This document shows, piece by piece, positions 1-8,755 of a stretch of 64,000 nt of DNA; position 1 is the stretch's first letter, and every line of letters starts with the position of its first letter. The translations under genes and the position numbers were made by a program. The DNA lies in NCBI GenBank assembly GCA_937890395.1, contig CALACK010000063.1:1-64000 (forward strand), written 5' to 3'. Source of the DNA: an uncultured Acidimicrobiaceae bacterium. GTDB taxonomy: Bacteria; Actinomycetota; Acidimicrobiia; Acidimicrobiales; Ilumatobacteraceae. Below the pieces are notes generated by a model. It was given only the letters and a program-made list of their open reading frames with translations. It was not told where the DNA came from and did no database searches.

Positions 1-500
1 TCCTGCAGGATGATCTGCATCACCGCAATATCTAACCATTTGCCGAATTTGCGTGCGACTTGCTGTTCGACTCCAACAAGTTTAAACCCGCAAGCCGTAT
101 GTAATTCTCGTGAAGCAATGCTGGTCGACTCAATTCGGGCAATAACGCTGTGAAATCCTGAGACTGTCGCAACTTCAATTAGATGCGTAAGTACTTGTCG
201 GCCAATACCGCGTCGGGCAACATCACGTCGCACATAAACAGAATTTTCGACAGTTGTTCGATACCCAGATCGGTCCTTGTATTCGCTGAGTGCGCCGAAT
301 CCTAAAACCGTGCCACCAGAGTCAACTGCAACGACTGCACAGAATGCTCCACTGCGTGCGGCTATCCACTCTTGCTGAACTTCAAGTGTGCGCGGCACAA
401 GATCCATTGTTGAAGTTTCATTTTCGACTTCGTAGTTATAGATCGCTTGAATCGCTTGCGAATCATCGCTATTGGCCTCACGAATAGTCAAAGTTGACAT
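1..500 (-). CDS. GNAT-family N-acetyltransferase, phosphinothricin-acetyltransferase-like (3' end cut by window edge)
   Basis: Reading the minus strand from an ATG at 498-500 gives an open frame that runs off the left edge (166 codons seen). It begins MSTLTIREANSDDSQAIQAI, continues with an NYEVENETSTMDL segment and a VYVRRDVARRGIGRQVLTHL segment, which is the acetyl-CoA pyrophosphate loop (R-x-x-G-I/V-G), and later has ACGFKLVGVEQQ. This matches the PAT/bar/MnaT (YncA) branch of GNAT enzymes, which acetylate phosphinothricin or methionine sulfone/sulfoximine-type amines. The true substrate is unknown. It is nearly complete, since the family is about 165-180 aa. It is the only gene here on the minus strand and diverges from the tRNA genes. 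Confidence 0.85.
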   Translation of the reverse strand, partial: MSTLTIREANSDDSQAIQAIYNYEVENETSTMDLVPRTLEVQQEWIAARSGAFCAVVAVDSGGTVLGFGALSEYKDRSGYRTTVENSVYVRRDVARRGIGRQVLTHLIEVATVSGFHSVIARIESTSIASRELHTACGFKLVGVEQQVARKFGKWLDIAVMQIILQ

Positions 501-583
501 TGCTAAAACACTATCTTTCAGGGTGTAGTCAGTTCCCGCTATATTGAAGGCGAAATCTGTGAGGGTGAATCCAAGCAGTGTTC

Positions 584-656
584 GCCCTCTTAGCTCATTC
601 GGTAGAGCACTTCCATGGTAAGGAAGAGGTGGTGGGTTCGATTCCCACAGAGGGCT
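584..656 (+). tRNA. tRNA-Thr (anticodon GGT)
   Basis: A 73-nt cloverleaf can be folded. The acceptor is GCCCTCT/AGAGGGC, the D-arm is AGCTC...GAGC, and the anticodon stem CTTCC/GGAAG encloses loop ATGGTAA with anticodon GGT. The T-arm is GTGGG-TTCGATT-CCCAC and the discriminator base is T at 656. CCA is not encoded. Confidence 0.95.
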
Positions 657-667
657 CCGTAATACAA

Positions 668-741
668 GGCGACGTAGCTCAGTTGGTTAGAGCATCCGGC
701 TCATAATCGGAAGGTCATCGGTTCGAGTCCGATCGTCGCTA
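668..741 (+). tRNA. tRNA-Met (anticodon CAT), elongator type
   Basis: A 74-nt cloverleaf. The acceptor is GGCGACG/CGTCGCT with a G-U closing pair, the anticodon stem TCCGG/TCGGA encloses loop CTCATAA (anticodon CAT), and the T-arm is ATCGG-TTCGAGT-CCGAT. The discriminator is A at 741 and CCA is not encoded. It lacks the three consecutive G-C pairs in the anticodon stem expected of an initiator. Its acceptor and D-arm resemble elongator Met, although a lysidine-modified tRNA-Ile2 cannot be fully excluded. It sits 11 nt after tRNA-Thr and marks the left border of the glycan gene block. Confidence 0.88.
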
Positions 742-780
742 CAAGTGATGAATAACTCGCAAAGTAGAGTGAAATCTCGT

Positions 781-2547
781 ATGAACCAAGAAGATTCAAA
801 GGCTCGTAATTCTTTTGTTGTGTGGCGATTACTAACTTCGACAGAGCGCAGAACTTTAATCGGAATCATCTTCCTGATTTTGGTTGGCATGGTTCTTGAA
901 ACTTTAAGTTTGGGCATTGTGGTGCCAGTCGTGGCGATTTTGACGCAAGACGATTACGAAACCAAATATAAGTGGCTTAGCGACTGGTTAGGTTCGCCAA
1001 GTCGTGAAGACCTAATTATTTTTGTGATGGTGTCGATGGTTGTCGTATACATCGTGAGAAGTATATTTTTGCTTTGGAGTTCTTGGATTCAAAAGGGTTT
1101 CAGCGCAGCTTTATCTGGTCGACTATCGCAACGGCTATTTACGATTTATTTGCGGCAGCCATATATGTTTCACTTGCAACACAACTCGTCAACCTTGATG
1201 CGAAATTCGCGTAATGCAAATGTTGTCGTATCGGGTGGTATTGATCCGACTCTGGTACTACTCACCGATGGGCTAGTAGCAGTTGCCTTATTCTCACTTT
1301 TAATTGTGATCGAACCAGTCGGCACACTAATCACGATTGTTACTTTTGGCGTGGGGGCTTTGACATTTCAAAAATTAACAAAGAAACGAATCGATAGATG
1401 GGGTGATGAGAAAAACACTCATGACGGAATGATTCTGCAACATCTTCAGCAGGGCCTCGGCGGTGCAAAGGACGTCAAGATTCTTGGTCGTGAAAGCGAA
1501 TTTCTTGCACAACACGAAAAGCATCTAAACGAAAGTCTGCGAATTAGTCGTGTATACACAGTGCTGCAAAGTGTGCCTCGAGTTTGGATGGAGATCCTTA
1601 CAATCACCGGGTTGAGCGCACTAGTCATCAGTATGGTTTTGCAAAAACAGTCATTCGCCGAGATAATTCCAACGCTCGGTTTATTTGCTGCAGCGGCATT
1701 TCGAGTCATGCCGTCAATCAATCGCCTGCTTGGCTCTCTTCAGACTCTAATTTTTAGTCGCGCGATTATTAGCTCGGTATTTGAAGACTTCAAACTTGAT
1801 GCGCCGGACACTCCAGAAAATAAAACCGTCACACCGTTCAAAGACCAACTTGAGTTAAAAAATCTCGGCTTTCAATATCCAACCGCAGTCACGCCTTCGT
1901 TGCAAGATGTTTCGCTGGTTGTGCGCCGTGGCGAAGCAGTAGGTTTCGTTGGTCCAAGTGGTGCCGGTAAGAGCACGCTTGTCGACGTAATTCTTGGGCT
2001 TTTTGCGCCGACATCCGGCACGGTATTGGTTGACGGTCTTGACATTCAAGACAACTTGCGAAATTGGCAAAACCAAATTGGCTATGTGCCACAAACTATT
2101 TATCTCACAGATGACACTTTGCGGCGCAATGTGGCATTTGGTCTAGGTGATGAGAATATTGATGAACAAGCAGTCGTTGACGCAATTCGACTTGCACAGC
2201 TTGAAGATTTTGTTGAGTCGTTACCAGAGAAACTTGGCACGGTTGTCGGCGAACGCGGCGTAAGGCTTTCTGGCGGGCAGCGTCAACGAATCGGTATTGC
2301 TCGAGCGCTGTATCACAACCCAAGTGTTTTGGTTCTTGATGAAGCGACGAGTTCTCTAGACACGCCAACTGAACATGGAGTGATGCAGGCGGTGCAAGCG
2401 TTGCAGGGTGCTAAAACGGTAATCATCGTGGCTCACCGCTTGAGCACGGTTGAATATTGCGATCGTCTGTATCGGATTGAAGATTCGCGTATGACCGAAC
2501 AGGGCACTTTCGACGAAGTCGTTAAACGTGCTGCGCTCAAGGGATAA
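781..2547 (+). CDS. ABC transporter, fused permease and ATPase (MsbA/PglK-like exporter)
   Basis: This is a half-transporter of the type I exporter fold. The first 330 or so residues hold hydrophobic segments (for example around LIGIIFLILVGMVLE and LIIFVMVSMVVVYIV), and the C-terminal ATPase follows. The ATPase has Walker A GPSGAGKST, Q-loop VPQ, signature LSGGQ, Walker B VLVLDEATSSLD and the H-loop AHRLS. It probably acts as a homodimer in the inner membrane. At the head of a glycan gene block it most likely flips or exports a lipid-linked saccharide, as PglK does; that is inference. Starts at GTG 745 or ATG 748 are also open, but they lie only 3-6 nt past the tRNA, so ATG 781 is preferred (588 aa). 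Confidence 0.85.
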   Translation: MNQEDSKARNSFVVWRLLTSTERRTLIGIIFLILVGMVLETLSLGIVVPVVAILTQDDYETKYKWLSDWLGSPSREDLIIFVMVSMVVVYIVRSIFLLWSSWIQKGFSAALSGRLSQRLFTIYLRQPYMFHLQHNSSTLMRNSRNANVVVSGGIDPTLVLLTDGLVAVALFSLLIVIEPVGTLITIVTFGVGALTFQKLTKKRIDRWGDEKNTHDGMILQHLQQGLGGAKDVKILGRESEFLAQHEKHLNESLRISRVYTVLQSVPRVWMEILTITGLSALVISMVLQKQSFAEIIPTLGLFAAAAFRVMPSINRLLGSLQTLIFSRAIISSVFEDFKLDAPDTPENKTVTPFKDQLELKNLGFQYPTAVTPSLQDVSLVVRRGEAVGFVGPSGAGKSTLVDVILGLFAPTSGTVLVDGLDIQDNLRNWQNQIGYVPQTIYLTDDTLRRNVAFGLGDENIDEQAVVDAIRLAQLEDFVESLPEKLGTVVGERGVRLSGGQRQRIGIARALYHNPSVLVLDEATSSLDTPTEHGVMQAVQALQGAKTVIIVAHRLSTVEYCDRLYRIEDSRMTEQGTFDEVVKRAALKG

Positions 2548-2552
2548 CTAAA

Positions 2553-3764
2553 GTGACGAGAGATTCGCAACTTGATGTTGTAATCGTTGGTGGTGGAATA
2601 GTCGGCCTAGCAACCGCAAACTCATTGCTCTCAAATAATCCAAACTTAAAATTGGTTATTCTAGAAAAAGAGTCTTCACTTGGTGCACACCAAACAGGAC
2701 ATAACAGCGGAGTTATCCATTCAGGTTTGTATTACAAGCCCGGTTCGCTGAAGGCGAAAAATTGTATTGAGGGATACTCGAAATTACTTGAGTTTTGTCG
2801 CGAGCATGATGTCGCACATGAAATTTGCGGAAAGATCGTTGTCGCATTATCTGAGCAAGAGCGTTCACAACTCGAGATGCTTCGGCAGCGTGGCGAACAA
2901 AATGGCTTAATTGGTATCCGTCGGTTAAGTAAAACAGAAATAATCGAAATAGAGCCACACTGCACCGGCATTGACGGTTTGTTTGTCCCACAGACTGGCA
3001 TCGTCGACTACGGAGCAATGACAATGCGTCTCGCCGAGCGAATTCAAAACTTCGGTGGACAAATTCTCATGAATAGTGAAGTCATTGAAATTGCAGAATC
3101 ATCAAATACGGTTCTAGTTTGTACAGCGCGGCAGCAATTTACGACGCGAGTATTAATAACTTGTGGTGGATTGCATTCTGATCGGCTTGCGATGCAAACT
3201 CAACCAGATCTTGATTTAAGAATTATTCCGTTTCGTGGTGAATATTTTGAATTGAAAGAATCTGCGAAACATCTTGTTCGTAGCTTGATTTACCCTGTGC
3301 CTGATCCGAATTTTCCTTTTTTAGGTGTGCATTTTACAAGACGCATTGATGGCACTATTGAGTGCGGCCCAAATGCGGTTTTGGCTTTTGCACGTGAGGG
3401 CTACCGTAAGACAGATATTTCAATTCGTGAGTTCACTCAGACTTTGGCATGGCCAGGTTTTCGGAAGATTGCTCGCAAATATTGGCGCACTGGACTCGGT
3501 GAATATCATCGCTCGTTTAGCAAAAATGCTTTTGTTGCTGCGCTGCAGAAACTTGTGCCAGAAATCACGGCAAATGATCTGCAACCCACTGGTTCTGGTG
3601 TTCGTGCCCAAGCCTGTAGCCGTGCAGGAAGTTTGTTGGATGACTTTGAAATTCGGCAAAAAGGACGAGTGGTGCACGTTTGTAATGCGCCGTCTCCTGC
3701 GGCGACGGCATCTCTTGCAATTGGCGATGCGATCGCATCTCGTGTTTCGTCGATCGTAGAGTAA
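2553..3764 (+). CDS. lhgO: L-2-hydroxyglutarate oxidase-like FAD-dependent oxidoreductase
   Basis: A DAO-fold flavoprotein of 403 aa. The N-terminal dinucleotide motif GGGIVGLATA binds FAD, HQTGHNSGVIHSGLYY is the hallmark segment of the L-2-hydroxyglutarate oxidase family, and the C-terminus carries TGSGVRAQA followed by APSPAATASLAIG. Known members oxidise L-2-hydroxyglutarate to 2-oxoglutarate and pass electrons to the membrane quinone pool. The GTG start at 2553 lies 5 nt after the transporter stop. A role in a glycan block is not obvious. It could supply 2-oxoglutarate to the oxygenase at 9684-10481 or oxidise a sugar acid; both are speculation. Confidence 0.82.
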   Translation: MTRDSQLDVVIVGGGIVGLATANSLLSNNPNLKLVILEKESSLGAHQTGHNSGVIHSGLYYKPGSLKAKNCIEGYSKLLEFCREHDVAHEICGKIVVALSEQERSQLEMLRQRGEQNGLIGIRRLSKTEIIEIEPHCTGIDGLFVPQTGIVDYGAMTMRLAERIQNFGGQILMNSEVIEIAESSNTVLVCTARQQFTTRVLITCGGLHSDRLAMQTQPDLDLRIIPFRGEYFELKESAKHLVRSLIYPVPDPNFPFLGVHFTRRIDGTIECGPNAVLAFAREGYRKTDISIREFTQTLAWPGFRKIARKYWRTGLGEYHRSFSKNAFVAALQKLVPEITANDLQPTGSGVRAQACSRAGSLLDDFEIRQKGRVVHVCNAPSPAATASLAIGDAIASRVSSIVE

Positions 3765-3799
3765 GATCAATTGACTTAATTTCTGAACGGGCAACAATC

Positions 3800-4369
3800 A
3801 TGCAACAACACATCACTGACTATTCGGCTCGACTTGCAGGGGCATTAACTCTGCCAGCGATAAATAAAGTTCCTGATCTTGCAGCTGCTTTTAAGCAAGC
3901 ATGGGACACAAAAAAAACAATTTACCTATGTGGCAATGGTGGAAGCGCAGGCAATGCAATCCACTTGGCTAATGACTTCATCTACGGAGCAGGTTTAACG
4001 CGGGGTATTGGTTTGCGGATCGAATCTCTCGCTGCAAACTCGGCAGTTCTGACATGCCTTGCTAATGACATCGGATACGAAGAGGTATACGCCGAACAGC
4101 TTCGTGTTAAGGCAAACTCTGGTGACGTGTTACTCGTGTTTTCAGGTAGCGGCAATTCGCCAAACATTGTTCGCGCTCTTGAAATGGGCAACAAACTCGG
4201 AATGGAAACTTTTGCAATTCTTGGTTTCTCAGGCGGAAAGTGCAAAGACATCGCAAAACATCCGTTGCATTTCGCAATTGATGACATGCAGATCGCCGAA
4301 GACTTGCAGTTGATTATTGGACACATGATCATGCAGTGGCTTTGCGATAGCGCAAATAGCGCCGAGTAG
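3800..4369 (+). CDS. gmhA: SIS-domain phosphosugar isomerase, GmhA-type (sedoheptulose 7-phosphate isomerase)
   Basis: A 189-residue single SIS domain, the usual length for GmhA. The phosphate-binding loop CGNGGSAGNAIHLANDF is near residues 45-61, FSGSGNSPNIVRAL is a second sugar-phosphate segment, and the C-terminal helix contains LQLIIGHMIMQWL. GmhA converts sedoheptulose 7-phosphate to D-glycero-D-manno-heptose 7-phosphate, the first committed step to activated heptoses. The HldE-like protein at 13281-14711 and the transketolase subunits fit such a pathway. Its metal and catalytic residues were not checked in detail. It starts 35 nt after the oxidase gene. Confidence 0.85.
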   Translation: MQQHITDYSARLAGALTLPAINKVPDLAAAFKQAWDTKKTIYLCGNGGSAGNAIHLANDFIYGAGLTRGIGLRIESLAANSAVLTCLANDIGYEEVYAEQLRVKANSGDVLLVFSGSGNSPNIVRALEMGNKLGMETFAILGFSGGKCKDIAKHPLHFAIDDMQIAEDLQLIIGHMIMQWLCDSANSAE

Positions 4370-4385
4370 ATAGTCAAGATTTATC

Positions 4386-5378
4386 ATGACGACTGCAATC
4401 GTTACTGGTGGCGCGGGTTTCATTGGTAGTCACCTAGTAGATGCTTTACTCGCCGAAGATATCTCAGTTCGGGTGATTGATAATTATTCAACTGGTCGGC
4501 CAGAAAATCTTGCACATGTTGCTGGACGAGTCGAGTTAGTCGAGGCAGATTTTGCAAAGCCGGGTAGTTGGCAAAAACTTTTTCAAGACGCAGATTGGGT
4601 GTTTCACCTTGGTGCACTTGCCGACATCGTGCCAAGTATTCAACGGCCTGCAGATTATTTTCAGGCAAATGTCGACGGCACATTTAATGTTTTAGAAGCG
4701 GCAAAAAATGCCGGAGTAAAGCGATTTGTCTATGCTGCTTCGTCGTCGTGTTACGGAATACCAGATAAGTATCCGACCTCAGAAGCCGCCGAGATTTCGC
4801 CGCAGTATCCGTATGCGTTAACAAAACGCCTAGGTGAAGAACTTGTGATGCATTGGGCGCAGTTGTATAACTTGCCAGCAATTGCATTGCGATTGTTTAA
4901 CGTCTACGGTCCGAGGTCACGAACTTCTGGCACCTATGGCGCCGTGTTAGGTGTGTTCCTCGCACAAAAATTAGCGAACAAGCCGTTCACTGTTGTTGGC
5001 GACGGCACGCAAACTCGAGATTTTACGTATGTAACTGATGTTGCTAATGCATTTTTGACGGCAGCACAAAGTTCAGTTTGCAAAGAAATCTTTAATGTCG
5101 GTAGCGGCGAAACAGTTTCGGTGAATCGCCTGGTTGAACTTCTTGGTGGAGAAGTTACGTACATCCCCAAGCGTCCTGGTGAGCCAGACTGCACATTTGC
5201 CGATATCACGAAAATTCGCCATGAATTAAAATGGCAGCCAAAGGTAGATATCAAGCAAGGCGTCGAGAATATCTTGGCGAATATTGATTATTGGAAGTCG
5301 GCACCAGTTTGGACGCCCGCAACGATTGCCACGGCGACGCAAGACTGGTTCAAGTATCTTGGTAGTGATGACAAATAA
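4386..5378 (+). CDS. NAD-dependent nucleotide-sugar epimerase/dehydratase (extended SDR, GalE/WbpP-like)
   Basis: An extended short-chain dehydrogenase of 330 aa. It has the NAD motif TGGAGFIGSHL at residues 7-17, the AASSSCYG segment carrying the active-site Ser, catalytic Tyr143 and Lys147 in YALTK, and the substrate-binding LRLFNVYGPR. Members epimerise or dehydrate UDP-, GDP- or dTDP-sugars, and sequence alone does not fix which. It lies between the GmhA-like gene and a second SDR whose ATG overlaps its stop by 11 nt, which implies translational coupling. It is likely to convert an activated sugar for the glycan made by this block. Confidence 0.87.
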   Translation: MTTAIVTGGAGFIGSHLVDALLAEDISVRVIDNYSTGRPENLAHVAGRVELVEADFAKPGSWQKLFQDADWVFHLGALADIVPSIQRPADYFQANVDGTFNVLEAAKNAGVKRFVYAASSSCYGIPDKYPTSEAAEISPQYPYALTKRLGEELVMHWAQLYNLPAIALRLFNVYGPRSRTSGTYGAVLGVFLAQKLANKPFTVVGDGTQTRDFTYVTDVANAFLTAAQSSVCKEIFNVGSGETVSVNRLVELLGGEVTYIPKRPGEPDCTFADITKIRHELKWQPKVDIKQGVENILANIDYWKSAPVWTPATIATATQDWFKYLGSDDK

Positions 5379-6351
5379 AATATTTATAACTGGCGGGGCT
5401 GGATACGTGGGCTCAATGTTGGTGCCACGACTACTTAAAGACGGTCACTCGGTGACAGTAATTGATTTAATGTGGTTTGGTGATGATGTAATTGACGCTC
5501 ACCCAAACCTAAAAATGGTTAAGGGCGATATTCGTGATCAGAAACTATTGAAAGCCGAAATTCCCGGGCATGATGTTGTAATTCACTTGGCTTGTATTTC
5601 GAATGATCCAAGCGTTGATTTAGATCCAGAACTTGGTCGCTCGATAAACCTTGATGCGTTTAGGCCATTGGTTGAGATCAGCAAGGCAAGTGGTGTCAGT
5701 CGGTTTATTTACGCTTCATCGTCGTCTGTTTATGGCGTAAAAAGTGAGCCGAACGTTTCAGAAGAAATGTCGCTTGAGCCTTTAACTGATTATTCAAAGT
5801 TCAAGGCCGACTGCGAAAAAATTATCGCAGAATATCAGTCAGATGATTTCACGACTGTGACAATCCGTCCAGCAACAGTCTGTGGCTATTCACGTCGCCA
5901 GCGACTTGATGTTGTTGTCAATATTCTCTCAAACTTGGCTTTTCACAAACGAAAAATAACAGTCTTCGGCGGTCAGCAGCTTCGACCAAATATTCACATC
6001 GCCGACATGGTCGAAGCGTATGTCGTGTTATTGAACGCTCCGAAAGAATTGATCGCTGGCGAGATTTTCAATGCTGGTTACGAAAATCAAAGCGTTGAAG
6101 AACTGGCACTTTCGGTTCGAGATGTCATGGGTGATGATGTTGAACTAGTGACGTCACCATCAGATGACAATCGCTCGTATCATATTTCATCTCAAAAGAT
6201 TTCTAAAACACTTGGCTTCGTGCCACAGCACACAATTAGAGACGCAATTGTCGACATGAAGAATGCACTAGAGGGTGGTTTGCTGCCAGACTCGTTAACA
6301 GATGACAAATATTTCAATATCAAGCTAATCCAAACTGAAAAGTTGGCGTGA
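5368..6351 (+). CDS. Second NAD-dependent sugar epimerase/dehydratase (extended SDR)
   Basis: This is a distinct extended SDR of 327 aa, not a recent copy of its neighbour. It shows TGGAGYVGSMLVPRLL at the N-terminus, YASSSSVYG, and catalytic Tyr142 and Lys146 in YSKFK. IRPATVCGYSRRQRLD replaces the usual RLFNVYGP segment, a form often seen in SDRs of glycan clusters. The ATG at 5368 is chosen because the homologous region starts there and it overlaps the previous stop; the frame is open upstream to 5284 without recognisable sequence. Its substrate is unknown. Confidence 0.85.
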   Translation: MTNKIFITGGAGYVGSMLVPRLLKDGHSVTVIDLMWFGDDVIDAHPNLKMVKGDIRDQKLLKAEIPGHDVVIHLACISNDPSVDLDPELGRSINLDAFRPLVEISKASGVSRFIYASSSSVYGVKSEPNVSEEMSLEPLTDYSKFKADCEKIIAEYQSDDFTTVTIRPATVCGYSRRQRLDVVVNILSNLAFHKRKITVFGGQQLRPNIHIADMVEAYVVLLNAPKELIAGEIFNAGYENQSVEELALSVRDVMGDDVELVTSPSDDNRSYHISSQKISKTLGFVPQHTIRDAIVDMKNALEGGLLPDSLTDDKYFNIKLIQTEKLA

Positions 6352-7955
6352 TATTGAGGATCGGCCTCGATTTTGATAACACGATTGCTAATTACGACCA
6401 AGCGTTTCCAGAAGTTGCACGAATTCTTGGTTACGAGACTAAAACTCTAAACAAGCGTGACCTGAAACTCGATCTGCTTAATCGGCCTGACGGTGATACT
6501 GCTTGGCAAAAAGTTCAGGGTTTGGTCTACGGAAAGTTCATTGATCTTGCTTCTCTGTATCCCGGTGTATACGAGTTTGTATTGCGGGCATTGTCAGGCA
6601 ACAACCAAGTTTTCATCGTCAGTCATAAAACGCAACTCGGACACTTTGACGAATCGCGCACACCACTACGGCAAGCCGCAACAAATTGGCTGATTAATCA
6701 GAAACTCGTTGGTGACTCTGATTCAAAAATCAAATTGCAGAATGTTTTTTATGCCGAAACTCGTGATGAGAAAATTAATAAAATCGTTGAACTGAAACTT
6801 GACGTATTCATTGATGACTTAGATGAAGTATTGAGCGACAAATCGTTTCCAAAAGAAACTAGAAAAATTCTGTTTGGATCCGACACCAGTGCTGATCAAG
6901 AAATATCAACAATGCACTCATGGCGTGAAGTCGGTGACGAATTGTTTGGCGAAATTGATTCGAGCGTAATATTGACTGGTGCTAAATTTGTTTGCCCTGA
7001 GCTGAATTGCACATCTGCGCAACGCGTTGAGGGTCGCGGCAACAGCAAAATTTTTCGCGTCGAAACTAGCGATGGTTCAATTGCGCTTAAGGTTTACCCC
7101 GACTTAGCAGTTGATAATCGCTTACGCCGCAACGCCGAGTGGCAGGCGTTGAATTTTCTTCAACAAAATAAAATGCGGGTTCCAAGACCAGTACAAACAG
7201 ACTCAGAGCTCAACTGGTCTTTAATCGAGTGGATAGACGGTTCACCAGCAGATCCTCTAAACCAAGTACATCTTGATCAGGCTGCAAGTTTTATTCAAAA
7301 TCTAAATCAAGCCAGTCGTGTGATCACTTCAGGAAGCATGTTTGGGTTAGCAACAGAAGCATGCTTGAATCCTTCATTTATCGAAAATCAAATTAATAAT
7401 CGGCTTACTGCACTTAAGTCGGTTGAAGATTCTGCATTGCGTGAGTTCATCGACAATGATCTTTCACCAACTTTGGCTAGAACTATTGAGAGCACTCGTC
7501 GTTTGATGGTTGACAATTATGACGCAATTCTTGATCAAAAATATTGGACTTTGAGTCCGTCCGATTTTGGCTTGCATAACGCAATCGCCACGCCGCATGG
7601 CGATCTTGTATTTTTTGATTTTGAGTATTTTGGCTGGGATGATCCTGTCAAGCTGACCGCTGACGTTTGTCTGCATCCCGGAATGTCTCTTGATGAGAAC
7701 GCACAGCAGCGTTGGATCAGCGAAGCCAAAAAGCTATTCGCCGATGATCCAAACTTTGGTGTGCGATTGAATGCTCTTTACCCGTTATACGCAATTAGAT
7801 GGGCATTAATTATGTTAAATGAATACAGAACCGACAAAATAAAGAACAGATTAAACGCACAGAGTAGAATGCAATCTGATATTCGTGGCGCACAGTTGAA
7901 ACAATTGGAGAAAGCAAAGTTGATGTTGAAGAATGCAGACCGGACTGTTTTGTAA
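6348..7955 (+). CDS. Fusion of HAD-type phosphatase and aminoglycoside/choline-kinase-like phosphotransferase
   Basis: A two-domain protein of 535 aa. Residues 1 to about 200 look like a HAD hydrolase: nucleophile and acid-base Asp8 and Asp10 in GLDFDNT, motif II Ser92 in IVSHK, and the metal-binding pair Asp156-Asp157 in FIDDLDE. Residues 215-535 look like an APH/choline kinase: RVEGRGNSKIFRVE with the ATP-side Lys in ALKVYP, an SPSDFGLHN catalytic loop (Asp406, Asn411) and a metal-binding Asp424 in FFDFEYFGWDDP. The GTG start overlaps the previous stop by 4 nt. The phosphatase half might act as the missing GmhB and the kinase half on a sugar or amino alcohol. Both roles are inference. Confidence 0.75.
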   Translation: MILRIGLDFDNTIANYDQAFPEVARILGYETKTLNKRDLKLDLLNRPDGDTAWQKVQGLVYGKFIDLASLYPGVYEFVLRALSGNNQVFIVSHKTQLGHFDESRTPLRQAATNWLINQKLVGDSDSKIKLQNVFYAETRDEKINKIVELKLDVFIDDLDEVLSDKSFPKETRKILFGSDTSADQEISTMHSWREVGDELFGEIDSSVILTGAKFVCPELNCTSAQRVEGRGNSKIFRVETSDGSIALKVYPDLAVDNRLRRNAEWQALNFLQQNKMRVPRPVQTDSELNWSLIEWIDGSPADPLNQVHLDQAASFIQNLNQASRVITSGSMFGLATEACLNPSFIENQINNRLTALKSVEDSALREFIDNDLSPTLARTIESTRRLMVDNYDAILDQKYWTLSPSDFGLHNAIATPHGDLVFFDFEYFGWDDPVKLTADVCLHPGMSLDENAQQRWISEAKKLFADDPNFGVRLNALYPLYAIRWALIMLNEYRTDKIKNRLNAQSRMQSDIRGAQLKQLEKAKLMLKNADRTVL

Positions 7956-8755
7956 TGCCAATGGATGACCGATCAAAATTATTGCGCAGATACGTCATCG
8001 ACGCGATGCGTGGCGGCGGGCGAGGTCACCTCGGGTCATCAATGTCGATGATTGAAATTTTGCGAGTGCTATACGACTCGGTGCTTAAATATGATCCGAA
8101 AAACCCAGAGTCGACTGATCGTGATCGATTTGTCCTAAGCAAAGGTCACGGTTGTCTCGCTCTATATGCAATTTTGGCGGACAAAGGTTTTCTCCCAATT
8201 AGCGAACTTGAGAGTTTTTGTCGACCAACTTCTCGACTCGGTGGTCACCCAGAGCGTGGCAAAGTGCCAGGGGTAGAAGCGTCAACTGGTGCACTTGGAC
8301 ATGGTTTGCCAATCGCAGTTGGGCTCGCACTTGCGATGCGCTTACAAGAACGCAATAGCCGAGTTTTTGTTTTAACTGGTGATGGCGAAATAAACGAAGG
8401 TTCGAATTGGGAGGCGGGTATGGCGGCCGCTAAACACAAGCTGTCAAACTTGACCGTGATGGTGGATTACAACAAGTTGCAGAGCTACGGCAAGACATCA
8501 GAAGTTTTAGATCTTGAACCGCTTGTCGACAAGTTTAAGAGTTTTGGTTTTGTCACCCATGAAGTTGACGGTCACGATGTCGCAGCACTTGAAGCAATTT
8601 TTAAAAAATTACCTTTTTCAGATAGTGCACCTTCGGCAATAATCTGTCACACGATTAAAGGTAAAGGATTTCCGTTCGCTGAGGGAAACCCTGAATGGCA
8701 TCACAAATCAGGAATGACAGAAACTGATATCCAACAGATGTACGACTGCCTCTAA
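7955..8755 (+). CDS. Transketolase-like protein, N-terminal (thiamine-diphosphate-binding) subunit
   Basis: A 266-residue protein covering the pyrophosphate-binding half of a transketolase. It has AMRGGGRGHLGSSMS near the start, LSKGHGCLALYA, and the thiamine-diphosphate motif GDGEINEGSNWE with a downstream DYNKLQ, ending at HHKSGM. Split transketolases move two-carbon ketol units between phosphorylated sugars. The next gene supplies the pyrimidine-binding half, with TAATG-type overlap of stop and start. In a glycan block it could make a higher ketose such as sedoheptulose 7-phosphate, or attach a two-carbon branch. A second start at ATG 7961 is possible. Confidence 0.88.
   Translation: MPMDDRSKLLRRYVIDAMRGGGRGHLGSSMSMIEILRVLYDSVLKYDPKNPESTDRDRFVLSKGHGCLALYAILADKGFLPISELESFCRPTSRLGGHPERGKVPGVEASTGALGHGLPIAVGLALAMRLQERNSRVFVLTGDGEINEGSNWEAGMAAAKHKLSNLTVMVDYNKLQSYGKTSEVLDLEPLVDKFKSFGFVTHEVDGHDVAALEAIFKKLPFSDSAPSAIICHTIKGKGFPFAEGNPEWHHKSGMTETDIQQMYDCL

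Noticed and set aside
687-917. Minus-strand 76-codon frame across tRNA-Met and the start of the ABC transporter gene
   Set aside because: It is antisense to a well-formed tRNA and a real coding region, and shows no recognisable protein features.
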